DNA of 64,000 nucleotides from Marinococcus luteus_A (lineage in GTDB: Bacteria > Bacillota > Bacilli > Bacillales > Marinococcaceae), in assembly GCF_034497705.1 (NCBI RefSeq), contig NZ_JAXRUV010000004.1, forward strand, positions 62,001 through 126,000. The letters run 5' to 3'. Below the pieces are notes generated by a model. The model saw nothing but the letters and a program-made list of their open reading frames with translations. It made no database searches and was not told the origin of the DNA. The position numbers were made by a program, and so were the translations under genes. Below are positions 41,341 to 50,350 of the stretch, in pieces; the stretch's first letter is position 1, and each line of letters begins with the position of its first letter.

Positions 41341-42276
41341 TTACTCCGCGAGAACTTCTTTCACTGGCTCCAGTGCGGCTAGAAGCTCTTCATCAACCTC
41401 CGGAAACGCTCTTGTCCAATGCAGAAAACCGTGGATCATACCTTCTGCCCGTCGCAGGCTTACCTGCCCGCCAGCCTGGTCAATAGCTTTGGCGAATGCC
41501 TCTCCTTCGTCACGAAGCACATCGTTTTCGGCAGTAACGATATGAGTAGGCGGAAGCTCCCCAAGGCGTTCAAAAACAAGCGGAGCGAGATATGGATCCT
41601 CTTCATCTTCTCCATCAGCATACTGTTCCATAAACCATTCCAGATCCCGAAGCGGCAGACCGTATCCTCCAGCAAACATATCCACCGAAGGAAAATCGTG
41701 CTCCCCGCTGACGCTTGGATAAAAAAGCAGCAACGAAGCCACCTTCGGGCCGTTTTCTTCCAGCGCTCGTATAGCGGTCACAGCTGCCAGGTTGCCGCCC
41801 GCGCTGTCTCCGGCCAGAGCGGTCCTTTCTGTGTCCAGCTGGTGCGGCTCCGCATTTTCCATCAGCCATAGCAGCGCATTGTACGCATCCTCCGGCGCTG
41901 CCGGAAAAGGATGCTCAGGCGCAAGCCGGTAATCCACGCTCACGACTGCACAATCCGACTCTTTGGCGATGGCACGGCAGATGTGGTCGTGTGTTCCAAT
42001 ATTCCCAATCACAAATCCGCCGCCGTGATAGTAAACTATGGTGGGGTAGCGGTCCATCTCGGTATCCGGATAATAAATTCGGAGCGGTATTTCCCCGTAT
42101 TCTCCGGTAGTCATTATATCCCGGATGCCTCCGGCTTCATCGACGTTAACGTGGGACGTAATAACGTCGATGCTGTCATTGAACTGGCCCCGGGCTTCGA
42201 CCGGCGTCAGCTCGTGCATCTGCATCATGCTTTCCTGTTCTTCTAAAATTGCCTGCAGTTCTTCATGCACAGCCAT
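41341..42276 (-). CDS. Alpha/beta hydrolase, hormone-sensitive-lipase family esterase
   Basis: 311 residues. Oxyanion motif Y-H-G-G-G-F-V-I-G near 78-86, nucleophile G-D-S-A-G-G-N near 155-161, acid in A-E-N-D-V-L-R-D near 252 and His in H-G-F-L-H-W near 282. Typical of group IV (HSL) carboxylesterases, which hydrolyse short-chain esters in the cytosol. Last gene of a unit with a GNAT and a UPF0158 protein; the gap to the latter is 14 bases. Highly acidic composition. Confidence 0.9.
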   Translation of the reverse strand: MAVHEELQAILEEQESMMQMHELTPVEARGQFNDSIDVITSHVNVDEAGGIRDIMTTGEYGEIPLRIYYPDTEMDRYPTIVYYHGGGFVIGNIGTHDHICRAIAKESDCAVVSVDYRLAPEHPFPAAPEDAYNALLWLMENAEPHQLDTERTALAGDSAGGNLAAVTAIRALEENGPKVASLLLFYPSVSGEHDFPSVDMFAGGYGLPLRDLEWFMEQYADGEDEEDPYLAPLVFERLGELPPTHIVTAENDVLRDEGEAFAKAIDQAGGQVSLRRAEGMIHGFLHWTRAFPEVDEELLAALEPVKEVLAE

Positions 42277-42290
42277 TTTATCTGCCCCGC

Positions 42291-42722
42291 TTACTCATTT
42301 GCTGCATGGATGGCGTGCTTTTCATTCAGTTCGTTGTAATCAAGCTGAAGCAGCTGCAGCCAATCCTGCACGTATTTTTTGGCATTATCCCGTTCGAACT
42401 GTTCCCATTCATTTTCGAGCCCGAATTCTTCCACTTGTTTTTCGAAAGATAAAAAACGGTCCTCTTGTTCCAGTGCTTTTTTAAGGGACTCCTCTTTATC
42501 ATCCGCCTGCTTCGAGGCAAAGTCCTGCATCAGCCGTGTACTTTCTGCTTTCGTAATCGTCGGGATAGCCACAAGATTCGCGCTTTCCTCCGAACTCCAG
42601 GAAAGCGGCGTATCCTCTGATACTGTTTCGACAAATACCAGTCCGAGCTTTTTATCCAAAACGAACATAAACTCATCAAACTGCTGCAGGTATGCTTCTA
42701 CTAAATCATCCATCAATGCCAT
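42291..42722 (-). CDS. UPF0158 family protein
   Basis: 143 residues from the ATG at 42722, one base after the GNAT stop; AAAGGGG lies about 10 bases upstream inside that gene. The pattern (F-V-L-D-K-K-L-G-L-V-F-V, A-I-P-T-I-T-K-A-E-S-T-R-L-M-Q-D-F-A, R-F-L-S-F-E-K-Q-V-E-E-F and K-K-Y-V-Q-D-W-L) matches UPF0158, a small soluble family of unknown function. Acidic, no signal peptide. Middle gene of the GNAT-UPF0158-esterase unit. Confidence 0.75.
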   Translation of the reverse strand: MALMDDLVEAYLQQFDEFMFVLDKKLGLVFVETVSEDTPLSWSSEESANLVAIPTITKAESTRLMQDFASKQADDKEESLKKALEQEDRFLSFEKQVEEFGLENEWEQFERDNAKKYVQDWLQLLQLDYNELNEKHAIHAANE

Positions 42723-42723
42723 A

Positions 42724-43311
42724 TTATTCGTGCCCCTTTTTCTTGATTTCAATTCTTTCCATTAATTTCGCTTTTACCTCCGGCCATTCCTCTTTTATAA
42801 TGCTGTAAACAGCCGCATTGCGCACACGTCCATCCGGCAGCTTACGCTCATTACGAAGAATGCCTTCTTCAAAAGCTCCCAGCTTCTGAATTGCTTTCCT
42901 GGCAGCTTTGTTCTGTTCATCTGTTTTAAACTGTACACGAACAACCCCCAGGGTTTCAAACGCATATGTGAGAAGTAAATATTTGCACTCCGTATTTACG
43001 CCGGTGGAACGCACCCTTTCACTATAATACGTAGATCCAATCTCTGCTGTTTTCCGCTGCGGGGAAATATCGTAAAGCCTGGTCGATCCGACAATGGCGC
43101 CGTCTCTTTTGCGCTTCACAACAAACGGCACCGTATCTCCCTGCTGATACAGCTCCAGAGCTTCTTCGACGATCATTTTCATATCGTGTTTATTATGCAT
43201 CTTTCTCGTCATGTATGTCCAATTGGAAGGCTCTGAGGCGATTTCAAACAATGAGTCTGTATGTTTTTCCTCCAGCAATTCCAAATCAAACTGCTCTCCT
43301 GTTAACCGCAA
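42724..43311 (-). CDS. GNAT acetyltransferase, RimJ/RimL-like
   Basis: 195 residues; the TTG start at 43311 has TGGAG 8 bases upstream and no better ATG exists. GNAT fold with I-V-G-S-T-R-L-Y-D-I, R-K-T-A-E-I-G-S-T-Y-Y, R-S-T-G-V-N-T-E-C-K near 112 (acetyl-CoA loop) and N-K-A-A-R-K-A-I-Q-K-L-G-A near 135. The order suits N-terminal or ribosomal-protein acetyltransferases. First gene of the unit with UPF0158 and esterase; target unknown. Confidence 0.85.
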   Translation of the reverse strand: MRLTGEQFDLELLEEKHTDSLFEIASEPSNWTYMTRKMHNKHDMKMIVEEALELYQQGDTVPFVVKRKRDGAIVGSTRLYDISPQRKTAEIGSTYYSERVRSTGVNTECKYLLLTYAFETLGVVRVQFKTDEQNKAARKAIQKLGAFEEGILRNERKLPDGRVRNAAVYSIIKEEWPEVKAKLMERIEIKKKGHE

Positions 43312-43380
43312 TGTATTAGCTCCATTTCCTCTAATCGGATGTGTTTATCATATCACTCCAGGCCTTAAGCCAAAAGTAAA

Positions 43381-43406
43381 AAGCAGCACCTCCCGGGATG
43401 CTGCTT
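43381..43406 (-). terminator. Terminator of the tagGH end
   Basis: AAGCAGCA pairs with TGCTGCTT across a 10-base loop, followed on the minus strand by five T residues; overlaps the tagH stop codon. Confidence 0.83.
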
Positions 43407-44211
43407 ACTGTGTTACTGCCCGGACAGCACTCTGCTTTTCAAAGCCCCGGTTCCGGAATGCTTTTTTCTCTTTCGGGGTAAAAGCATTGTATTCTTTAAG
43501 GAAAGCTTCATATTGTTTTAAAATTTCGGAGGCTTCTCCTTCAGCTTTCACTTCTCCAAATTCAAGCCATAGTATTTTGTTGCAGAATTCTTTCATCTGC
43601 GTCAGCGAATGGCTGACAAAAAACATCGTTTTCCCGCGCTGCTTAAATTCGTGCATTTTATCCAGGCATTTTTGCGCAAAGGCTTTGTCCCCTACGGATA
43701 AAGCTTCATCTACAATAAAAATATCCGGATTTACTGTGATCGATATTGCGAAGCCAAGCCTTGACTTCATACCGCTCGAATATGACTTTACCGGCTGGTC
43801 AATGAACTGCTCAAGCTCGGAAAACTCGATTATATCCGGCTCCATTTCCCGGATCTTTCGCTTGGAAAATCCGAGCATCAAGCATTTCAGCTCGATATTT
43901 TCCCGTCCGGAGAGCTTTCCATTCAGTCCCGTGGAAACAGAGATCATCGCAGCTTCCCCATTCGTCTTTACCGATCCCTTCGTTGGCGGAATGGTCCCGG
44001 AAATAATATTGGAAAGAGTTGATTTTCCGGAACCGTTGACTCCTACGAGTCCAATGATATCCCCTTTGTCAGCTTTAAACGAAACATTATGCAGAGCATA
44101 AAACTCTTCCCCGTAGCTTTTTGGCAGAAGCAGGTCCTTCAGCCGTTCAGCATGCGTATCATACAGCTTATATTTTTTTGAAACATTTTTGACTACGACG
44201 GATTTTTTCAT
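43405..44211 (-). CDS. tagH: Teichoic acid export ATPase TagH (short form)
   Basis: 268 residues. ABC ATPase of the polysaccharide/teichoic acid type: Walker A G-V-N-G-S-G-K-S-T near 57-65, signature Y-S-S-G-M-K-S-R-L-G-F-A near 144, Walker B I-F-I-V-D-E-A-L, H-switch S-H-S. With TagG it flips undecaprenyl-linked wall teichoic acid across the membrane. B. subtilis TagH is about twice as long because of a C-terminal extension; that part is missing here, with only a basic tail. Last gene of tagB-like/tagG/tagH. Confidence 0.92.
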   Translation of the reverse strand: MKKSVVVKNVSKKYKLYDTHAERLKDLLLPKSYGEEFYALHNVSFKADKGDIIGLVGVNGSGKSTLSNIISGTIPPTKGSVKTNGEAAMISVSTGLNGKLSGRENIELKCLMLGFSKRKIREMEPDIIEFSELEQFIDQPVKSYSSGMKSRLGFAISITVNPDIFIVDEALSVGDKAFAQKCLDKMHEFKQRGKTMFFVSHSLTQMKEFCNKILWLEFGEVKAEGEASEILKQYEAFLKEYNAFTPKEKKAFRNRGFEKQSAVRAVTQ

Positions 44212-44271
44212 TTGTTCTCCCCCGTCTCTATCCTCATTGTGTGATTTATAAAACTATCCGCACTAGCCGGT

Positions 44272-45081
44272 TTACAGAAAATCCACAAAGTGCCGGCGGA
44301 AGCGCACGTGCAATACAGCTCCAATACTGAAAAGCACAAAAACCAACGCCCAGAAATAAAGGGTGTAGCTGGCATTTGTAATGAAGTACCATTCCCCGTA
44401 AAAAAAGCTTGCCCGGTACCCTTCCACCAGGTAGTACATCGGGTTGATTTTCATCACAGGAATCAGCCAGTCGGGCAGCCGGTTATCCATCGGCCACAGT
44501 ATCGGAGTCAAATACAAAAACACCCGGATGGAAGATTGAATAAATACTTGAAAATCCCGGACAATTACCGTAAGCGTAGAGGTGATCATAACCACACTGA
44601 GCACAAGCAGAATAGCTGCCAGCAGAAAATACGGAATTTGAAGATAATACAAGCTGATCGGATGTCCGGCAAACTGCATGTAAACAATCGTAATCGCAAG
44701 CAGCGCCAAATGTGGAAAGAGCCTTGAGATCACCACGTAGGCTGGAATAATGCTCGTCGGAAAATTCATTTTGGAAATCATTTTTATCTTTGAAAAAATA
44801 GCTTTTGACCCGTTGGTTACCCCGGGCTGGATAAAAAACCACAGAATAATGCCCGCAAGCATCCAGGTCAGAAAAGGAATGCCATCTACGTCGCTCCGCT
44901 GGCGGATCCCATAGCCAAAAGCAAACCAATAAATGGCGATAAACAGAAGCGGACTGATAATTTCCCAGAAGGAGCCAAGGTAATTACTTTTGTTTTTAAT
45001 TTTTGTTTCATATACCGCCAGCCGGTTGATCAGCGGAATGCTCGTCCATAATTCTTTCGCTACGGTTCGTACTGCATTCAT
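44272..45081 (-). CDS. tagG: Teichoic acid export permease TagG
   Basis: 269 residues, six membrane segments, ABC-2 type polysaccharide permease. Signatures include N-Y-L-G-S-F-W-E-I-I-S-P near 33-44, N-F-P-T-S-I-I-P near 101 and L-T-P-I-L-W-P-M near 192. GAGGG precedes the ATG. Lies 60 bases upstream of tagH and 33 bases downstream of the tagB-like gene, consistent with one transcript. Confidence 0.92.
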   Translation of the reverse strand: MNAVRTVAKELWTSIPLINRLAVYETKIKNKSNYLGSFWEIISPLLFIAIYWFAFGYGIRQRSDVDGIPFLTWMLAGIILWFFIQPGVTNGSKAIFSKIKMISKMNFPTSIIPAYVVISRLFPHLALLAITIVYMQFAGHPISLYYLQIPYFLLAAILLVLSVVMITSTLTVIVRDFQVFIQSSIRVFLYLTPILWPMDNRLPDWLIPVMKINPMYYLVEGYRASFFYGEWYFITNASYTLYFWALVFVLFSIGAVLHVRFRRHFVDFL

Positions 45082-45114
45082 ATTGTTTCCCTCTTTTATC
45101 CTCTGCCCAACTAA

Positions 45115-46377
45115 TTAATTTGCGTTGAACACTTTTTCCACCACACGCTTGGCTGCGTAGCCGTCTTCCCACTGATTGAACTGTTCTTCAAAATCAGCAA
45201 CCTCTTTATGATAACGTTCCCGAATGGTATCGCTGTTTTTCACTTCTTCGATGATTTCTTCAGTGTTCATCACAAGCGGGCCCGGGGCTTCCTGCTCAAA
45301 GTCAAAATAGAACCCGCGCAGCTTATCCCGGTAGCTGTCGATGTCATACGTATAAAATATCATCGGACGCTTTAAAATGCCATAATCAAACATCACAGAG
45401 GAATAATCTGTAATCAGCACATCGCTGACCACGTAAAGGTCCCGGATGTCCTCATACGCAGAAGCATCAATCGCAAAATCCTCGTACCCGGTAACATCCA
45501 GATGATCAGACACGAGGTAGTGCAGACGCAGAAGCAGTACGTATTCATCTCCGAGGCGCCTGCGCATTTCCTCCAGATCCATCGAAAGGGTAAACTTGTA
45601 TTTCCCAATAAAATAGTATTCATTGTCCCGCCACGTTGGAGCATACAGGATAACCTTTTTGTCTTCCGGAATACCGAGAGCTTCCTTGACCTGCAAGGCG
45701 TCTGAATGTGAATAATGATGAAGATAATCGTTTCTCGGATAACCGGTTTCAAGCAGATTATGCTTGAATTCGAATGCCCTCCGGAAAATCTGGGCGGAAT
45801 AAGGATTCGGGGCTACAAGATAGTCCCAGCGCCCGGCTTCATACAGGAAGTTCCTTTTATATTTTTCCGTCGTCGTGCCCGGCATCGTCACTTCATTCAT
45901 ATCTTTGGCGAGTTTTTTAAGCGGCGTGCCGTGCCACGTTTGAATATACACTGTTTTGTCCGGCTTCGGAATCCATTTCGGCAGCCGGCTGTTAAACACC
46001 CAGTACCTGGCGCGCATCAAAACAATAAACCAACGGAAAGAGAAGCGTTTGATTGTCTTCAGGCCCCGTTCATCAAAAAGCTCCTTATACCGGTGGTCAA
46101 TGCTCCAGTAAAACCGCAGCTTGGGATAATCCTGCTGCATTTGTTCATAAATCGCACGCGGGTTACAGCTATACTGTTTACCAAAAAAGCTTTCAAAAAC
46201 AATAATGTTTTCATTTTTTGGAAGCTTTCCGAGCACTGAAAGGACCGCTTTATAGAAGTTTTTGCCGTTACGCAGCCTTTTAATTTTTTTCCATCGTTTC
46301 GTTACCCGTTTTTTCGCATTTTTCCATGAGCGCTTAAATTTCTTTTTGTATTTTTTCGTCCATTTCTTTTTTGCCAT
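45115..46377 (-). CDS. CDP-glycerol glycerophosphotransferase, TagB/TagF family
   Basis: 420 residues. The N terminus (1-37) is almost entirely lysine, arginine and aromatic residues, likely a membrane-contact segment. The catalytic part carries T-W-H-G-T-P-L-K-K-L near 156 and the H/D motif I-T-D-Y-S-S-V-M-F-D near 339, as in TagB and TagF. It adds glycerol-phosphate from CDP-glycerol to the lipid-linked linkage unit or chain. The size fits TagB (primase), and a large TagF-like gene is nearby, so the primase role is favoured. Followed by tagG and tagH. Confidence 0.87.
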   Translation of the reverse strand: MAKKKWTKKYKKKFKRSWKNAKKRVTKRWKKIKRLRNGKNFYKAVLSVLGKLPKNENIIVFESFFGKQYSCNPRAIYEQMQQDYPKLRFYWSIDHRYKELFDERGLKTIKRFSFRWFIVLMRARYWVFNSRLPKWIPKPDKTVYIQTWHGTPLKKLAKDMNEVTMPGTTTEKYKRNFLYEAGRWDYLVAPNPYSAQIFRRAFEFKHNLLETGYPRNDYLHHYSHSDALQVKEALGIPEDKKVILYAPTWRDNEYYFIGKYKFTLSMDLEEMRRRLGDEYVLLLRLHYLVSDHLDVTGYEDFAIDASAYEDIRDLYVVSDVLITDYSSVMFDYGILKRPMIFYTYDIDSYRDKLRGFYFDFEQEAPGPLVMNTEEIIEEVKNSDTIRERYHKEVADFEEQFNQWEDGYAAKRVVEKVFNAN

Positions 46378-46530
46378 TATCGTCCCTCAATTTTTTAAAA
46401 GTTCGTATTTTGGATGCTTTGCAGCGCATCTTGTTCCATTCTATCAAAAAAGAGCTTAACAAAAACGACAAACTTACAAAACAGGTTTAAGTTTTTGTAA
46501 ATCATTGTTAATTTTGATGGCAACAAAAAA

Positions 46531-46551
46531 AGGGAGAGAACATCTCTCCCT
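46531..46551 (-). terminator. Terminator of tagD
   Basis: AGGGAGAG pairs with CTCTCCCT, followed on the minus strand by eight T residues. The stretch 46378-46530 also has TTACAAAA/TTTTGTAA arms (46474-46500). Confidence 0.87.
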
Positions 46552-46604
46552 CCCCGGCTGCTCAGGTTCTCCGCTTAGGCAGGCGAAGCCTCTTTGAGTG
46601 AAGA

Positions 46605-47000
46605 TTAATAGTTTACGAGCAGTAATTCTTTTTTGATTTTCGTCGTCGAGATGTCAGCAGTACGCGGCAGATAAACCACTTCACAGTATGGGCGGAGGAA
46701 ATCGAATTTTCCGTGCCAGTCGTCACCCATTACAAAGGTAGTAATATCGTGATCGAGTACGTCGTCGATTTTCTGCTCCCAGTTTTCTTCCGGGATGACT
46801 TCATCTACATAGCGAACCGCTTCCAAAATCAGCTTACGCTGTTCATACGTGTAGTATGCTTTTTTGGATTTCAAGTCATTGAATTCGTCTGTCGATATTG
46901 CTACCACCAGATAATCTCCAAGCTCTTTAGCTCTGCGAAGAAGATTAATGTGCCCCCAATGCAGCAAGTCGAACGTTCCGTAAGTCAATACTTTTTTCAT
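46605..47000 (-). CDS. tagD: Glycerol-3-phosphate cytidylyltransferase
   Basis: 131 residues. Nucleotidyltransferase motifs T-Y-G-T-F-D-L-L-H-W-G-H near 6-17 and I-S-T-T-K-I-K near the C terminus. Makes CDP-glycerol from CTP and glycerol-3-phosphate, the donor for the TagB/TagF enzymes on either side. GGGGGG precedes the ATG. It is flanked by terminators on both sides, so it is transcribed alone; the 293-base upstream region carries a nested TGTGA/TCACA array. Confidence 0.95.
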   Translation of the reverse strand: MKKVLTYGTFDLLHWGHINLLRRAKELGDYLVVAISTDEFNDLKSKKAYYTYEQRKLILEAVRYVDEVIPEENWEQKIDDVLDHDITTFVMGDDWHGKFDFLRPYCEVVYLPRTADISTTKIKKELLLVNY

Positions 47001-47184
47001 AGTAGTGCCCCCCTATATTCCGTTAATTTTACTCTGTATTTTATTCTTCTACACAAATAATTTTCTCAACAAATTCTTCATTAAAAATTTACATTTATCA
47101 ACTTGACGCGTTAATTGTAACACATATACCCTGCCAAACATGTCGTCTAATCATGGGAAGTGGGATGAACTTTCTATAAAACTA

Positions 47185-47219
47185 TGTGATAACTGTGACA
47201 AGCTTCACATCTTTTCACA
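47185..47219. promoter_or_regulatory. Nested TGTGA/TCACA array upstream of tagD (Crp/Fnr-type site)
   Basis: TGTGA at 47185 and 47194, TCACA at 47205 and 47215. The inner pair has the N6 spacing of the Crp/Fnr box (TGTGA-N6-TCACA); an outer pair surrounds it. About 185 bases upstream of the tagD start and 75 bases after the tagF stop. The rest of 47001-47293 shows no reading frame. Confidence 0.5.
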
Positions 47220-47265
47220 CATTTAAAGATATTTCAATATAGTTTATGGGCTGCTGCATACCACA

Positions 47266-47294
47266 AAAAACGGAGCAGAATGGTCCTGCCCCGT
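47266..47294 (-). terminator. Terminator of the large tagF-like gene
   Basis: ACGGAGCAG pairs with CTGCCCCGT (one G-T pair), with six T residues on the minus strand; touches the stop codon. Confidence 0.84.
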
Positions 47295-50248
47295 CATTTG
47301 TTTTCTTCTTCAAGCTCTGCTGCAGCCCGGAAAATGCGCGCAGCATTCTGCTTATCTGAATGGCTGAAAATCATTTCCCTGTTTTCGCTTACTGCTTTCT
47401 TTTCAGTCCAGCCGCGCTTCAAATGACGCCGCAGGCTTTTCAAAAGCTCTTCTTCCGAATGAACAACATCTCCAAGAAAAGTCTCTTCAAGCGGCCGGAG
47501 ACTCCCACCCTGGAAAAATCGTTTCGTATCGAAATGATAATAGATGACCGGCTTCTGCATATACGTAAAATCAAATGAGACGCTCGAGTAATCAGTGATC
47601 ATCAGCATACTTTCCTTCAACAGCTGCTGGACCGCTTTTTTACCCAGTTTGACTACTTCGATTTTATCACTGTTAATTTTATCGAAAGCGTCCGTGTACT
47701 GCTGCATCCGGTAGTGCGGATAAAACTGCAGCACCACGTCATTTTTCTCTAAAAACCGGTGCAGCTTCGGATTTTCCAGAAAGCTTTTGTACCGGCGGTA
47801 ATATTCCGATTCCAAAAAGGTTTCTTTGGAATGCAGCCACTCCCTCCAGGTCGGAATAAAAATAATTTTCCGCTCCGGAGGCGGCCCCTCAAGTAGATTA
47901 TCAAACCGTGAAAGTCCCGTCACCTGTACGGTCTCTTCATCATAGTGCATCTTTTTCATAACCATTTTCTTTTCACTTTTCGAGCTGACGCAAAACAAAT
48001 GAAACGGATATTTATAGTATTCCCGGTTGTATTCCACACGCTTTCGTCCAAGCACGCCGTGCTGCAGAAAGACACGCAGGCCGCTCCGGTAGGATTCCAT
48101 TAACGGTCCCTTAAACGGAAGAAAATAATCAATGTCATGCGAACCGAAAAAGGCTGTCGCTCGCAGACAAACATCCACGTGCTCATCGCTTCCAATAATC
48201 AGAACGTTCCCAAGCTTTTCCACGGCTTCACGGTCCATGGAATCTTCCTCGATCGCATAGTACACCGCCATTTCCGGGTGAACGGTCCGGCAGTATTTGA
48301 AAAAATGATACCCTGTATCCTGCGCCGTATCCGGACGTTCCCCGACAACCCACACAGCAGGCTTTTTCCCGGCTCTTTGCATTCTAGCGTTTTCTTCCCG
48401 GAGCTTTAGGAAATGCTTACGTGGATACGTTGTTGTCTCTATTTTCACATTTCCGCGCGGCGTGTAGGTCACATACCAGGAAACCGCTCGATCTCCTTCT
48501 TCAAGCACCCAGGAATGCAGGATTTCATCTTTATAATAGATAAAATCTTTTTTTCCAAGCTTTCGTTCGTGCATGAATTCACCAGCATGCAGACGGATAT
48601 GCATATCCAGCACTGCCTTATCACCGTGAAGCGAGCGGAGATCTTCAAAGGCCGCTTCCGCTTCGAATTGCACCCAGTTATCTTTCAGGTACTGGTTTTT
48701 GATGGAAAAGTGATGCTCGTCTTCCGTTTCCCGGTTTTTTACCACTACAGTAATCCGCTGTCTTGGCCGCAGGTTACGTGTCAATGTTGTAAAACGGGCC
48801 TGCCCTTCAATAATGAATTTCCCGTTTTTTACCTTCATTGATGTAATGTCCTTGGCAATGTCGATTTCATCTATAGAGAAGGCTACCCGTTTACTTGTCG
48901 TCCGATAAAACTGGTGACGGTAGATCTTGTCCTGGTGGTACCATTCGAGCTTCGTGTTTTTCACCAGGTTCCTGCTGTTGGAACGCAGCCGGTAATCAAT
49001 CTCCTCTCCATTTCTGGTGACACGCAGGTAAAGATCCGAACGCCCGAGCCGGTAGGGGTGATTTCCTCTCCCGGCTTTATTTTTAAATAAATCTCTCACT
49101 TCTCCGTGAAAAACGTATTGCGCCTGTTTGGAATGCAGCTTATACACGTGAACCGGCACGGAGGCTTCTTCATTGGTGTCTCTGTTTTTCCATACAAGCT
49201 CCCAGGTGTCCGGAACGTAGCGATTCCAGTAAAGCGTGCCCCGGAAATGAATGGTTCCCTGTTCATAGCTTGCCCGGACCGTATACAATTTGACGTTTTC
49301 TGTCTGAATCATAACCGAAGCGGAAAAATTCTGGGTACGGTAAAGCCGGAAGCTGACAGCCCCTTTTTCATAATGAGGAGCATACCATTTGGATGCTTTC
49401 GCCATATCCTTGGCCGGCATATGAAGACGATGACGCCATAACGGCTTCTCACTGGCATCTGCGATATAAAAATCCCATACACCTGTAAAATGACTTGAAG
49501 CCTCAAGCTTTACAGTCGACGACCACCATTTATGATTCTTCCATTCCACGGGATAGTAATATTTTTTTGGCTCTCCACGCTTTTTCAGAATCAATTGAAG
49601 CTTTGACGGCCAGCCGTTTGCTTCAAGCAGATGCTTTGAAGCCGTGCCAAGTAGTATCCAGCCGTGATCCACTGCTTCTACATCCATCAGATATGCAGGG
49701 AAGAGCTTCACTTTTTTTCCCGACGGCCTGGTAACTTTCAGTTCCAGGTTGTTAAATTTATTAATCACCGGCCTGAACAAACAGCCTTTTTCATTTACAC
49801 TAATTGTCCCCTTCTGCAGCCAGGTCGTCCCGCTCCTTCCAGTTTTCAGACGATAACGAATTCCTTCCCGCCGGTTCGCAAGCACCGCATAGCCGACCGC
49901 TTTAAAAGGAATATCAGCTGCCAGCTTTTCAAGCAGTACGTAGGGCACATAGCCTTCAAATGTTGAAAAGCTTCGCCCGTTTCTCGTGTCAGACGCAAAA
50001 AAACGAAGCGGCACCCTGATCCGGTTTTCCCATTCCGGTCCTCCTGCCCATTCGATAAAAGAGTACTCCTCTTCAATTCGCTTTGGCAGCCGGTCATTTC
50101 CAATTTCAATGCGGATTGTTATACCATGGTCGTCTCCAAGCCATTCCTTCGTCCGGCAGCTGTACTGTTTTTCCTTCCACGGGGACTGTCTTTTCTTTAA
50201 CTGCTGCACCGGTGTCCGGTAATGCGTTTTTATCGCTGGTGCCTTCAT
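47294..50248 (-). CDS. tagF: Large CDP-glycerol:poly(glycerophosphate) glycerophosphotransferase (TagF type)
   Basis: 984 residues from the ATG at 50248 with GAGGAG upstream; an ATG at 50317 lies inside the preceding terminator. The C-terminal 400 residues form the TagF transferase with L-Q-H-G-V-L-G-R-K-R-V near 745 and M-I-T-D-Y-S-S-V-S-F-D near 885. The N-terminal 600 residues are beta-rich, basic and contain tandem related segments, an extension larger than in B. subtilis TagF (about 745 residues). It should polymerise glycerol-phosphate on the primed linker. Followed by tagD, the source of its substrate. Confidence 0.85.
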   Translation of the reverse strand: MKAPAIKTHYRTPVQQLKKRQSPWKEKQYSCRTKEWLGDDHGITIRIEIGNDRLPKRIEEEYSFIEWAGGPEWENRIRVPLRFFASDTRNGRSFSTFEGYVPYVLLEKLAADIPFKAVGYAVLANRREGIRYRLKTGRSGTTWLQKGTISVNEKGCLFRPVINKFNNLELKVTRPSGKKVKLFPAYLMDVEAVDHGWILLGTASKHLLEANGWPSKLQLILKKRGEPKKYYYPVEWKNHKWWSSTVKLEASSHFTGVWDFYIADASEKPLWRHRLHMPAKDMAKASKWYAPHYEKGAVSFRLYRTQNFSASVMIQTENVKLYTVRASYEQGTIHFRGTLYWNRYVPDTWELVWKNRDTNEEASVPVHVYKLHSKQAQYVFHGEVRDLFKNKAGRGNHPYRLGRSDLYLRVTRNGEEIDYRLRSNSRNLVKNTKLEWYHQDKIYRHQFYRTTSKRVAFSIDEIDIAKDITSMKVKNGKFIIEGQARFTTLTRNLRPRQRITVVVKNRETEDEHHFSIKNQYLKDNWVQFEAEAAFEDLRSLHGDKAVLDMHIRLHAGEFMHERKLGKKDFIYYKDEILHSWVLEEGDRAVSWYVTYTPRGNVKIETTTYPRKHFLKLREENARMQRAGKKPAVWVVGERPDTAQDTGYHFFKYCRTVHPEMAVYYAIEEDSMDREAVEKLGNVLIIGSDEHVDVCLRATAFFGSHDIDYFLPFKGPLMESYRSGLRVFLQHGVLGRKRVEYNREYYKYPFHLFCVSSKSEKKMVMKKMHYDEETVQVTGLSRFDNLLEGPPPERKIIFIPTWREWLHSKETFLESEYYRRYKSFLENPKLHRFLEKNDVVLQFYPHYRMQQYTDAFDKINSDKIEVVKLGKKAVQQLLKESMLMITDYSSVSFDFTYMQKPVIYYHFDTKRFFQGGSLRPLEETFLGDVVHSEEELLKSLRRHLKRGWTEKKAVSENREMIFSHSDKQNAARIFRAAAELEEENK

Positions 50249-50286
50249 CTCGACGCTCTCCTCTGTTGTCAAACTCTTTTCACTAT

Positions 50287-50318
50287 GTAAAATGCGGACG
50301 CTCTGAAAGGTCCGCATT
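50287..50318 (-). terminator. Terminator of the carboxylesterase gene
   Basis: Perfect 9-bp stem AATGCGGAC with GTCCGCATT, T-rich on the minus strand. Confidence 0.8.
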
Positions 50319-50350
50319 ACGTTTCATATTAGTATAGCATATGCGTATTA

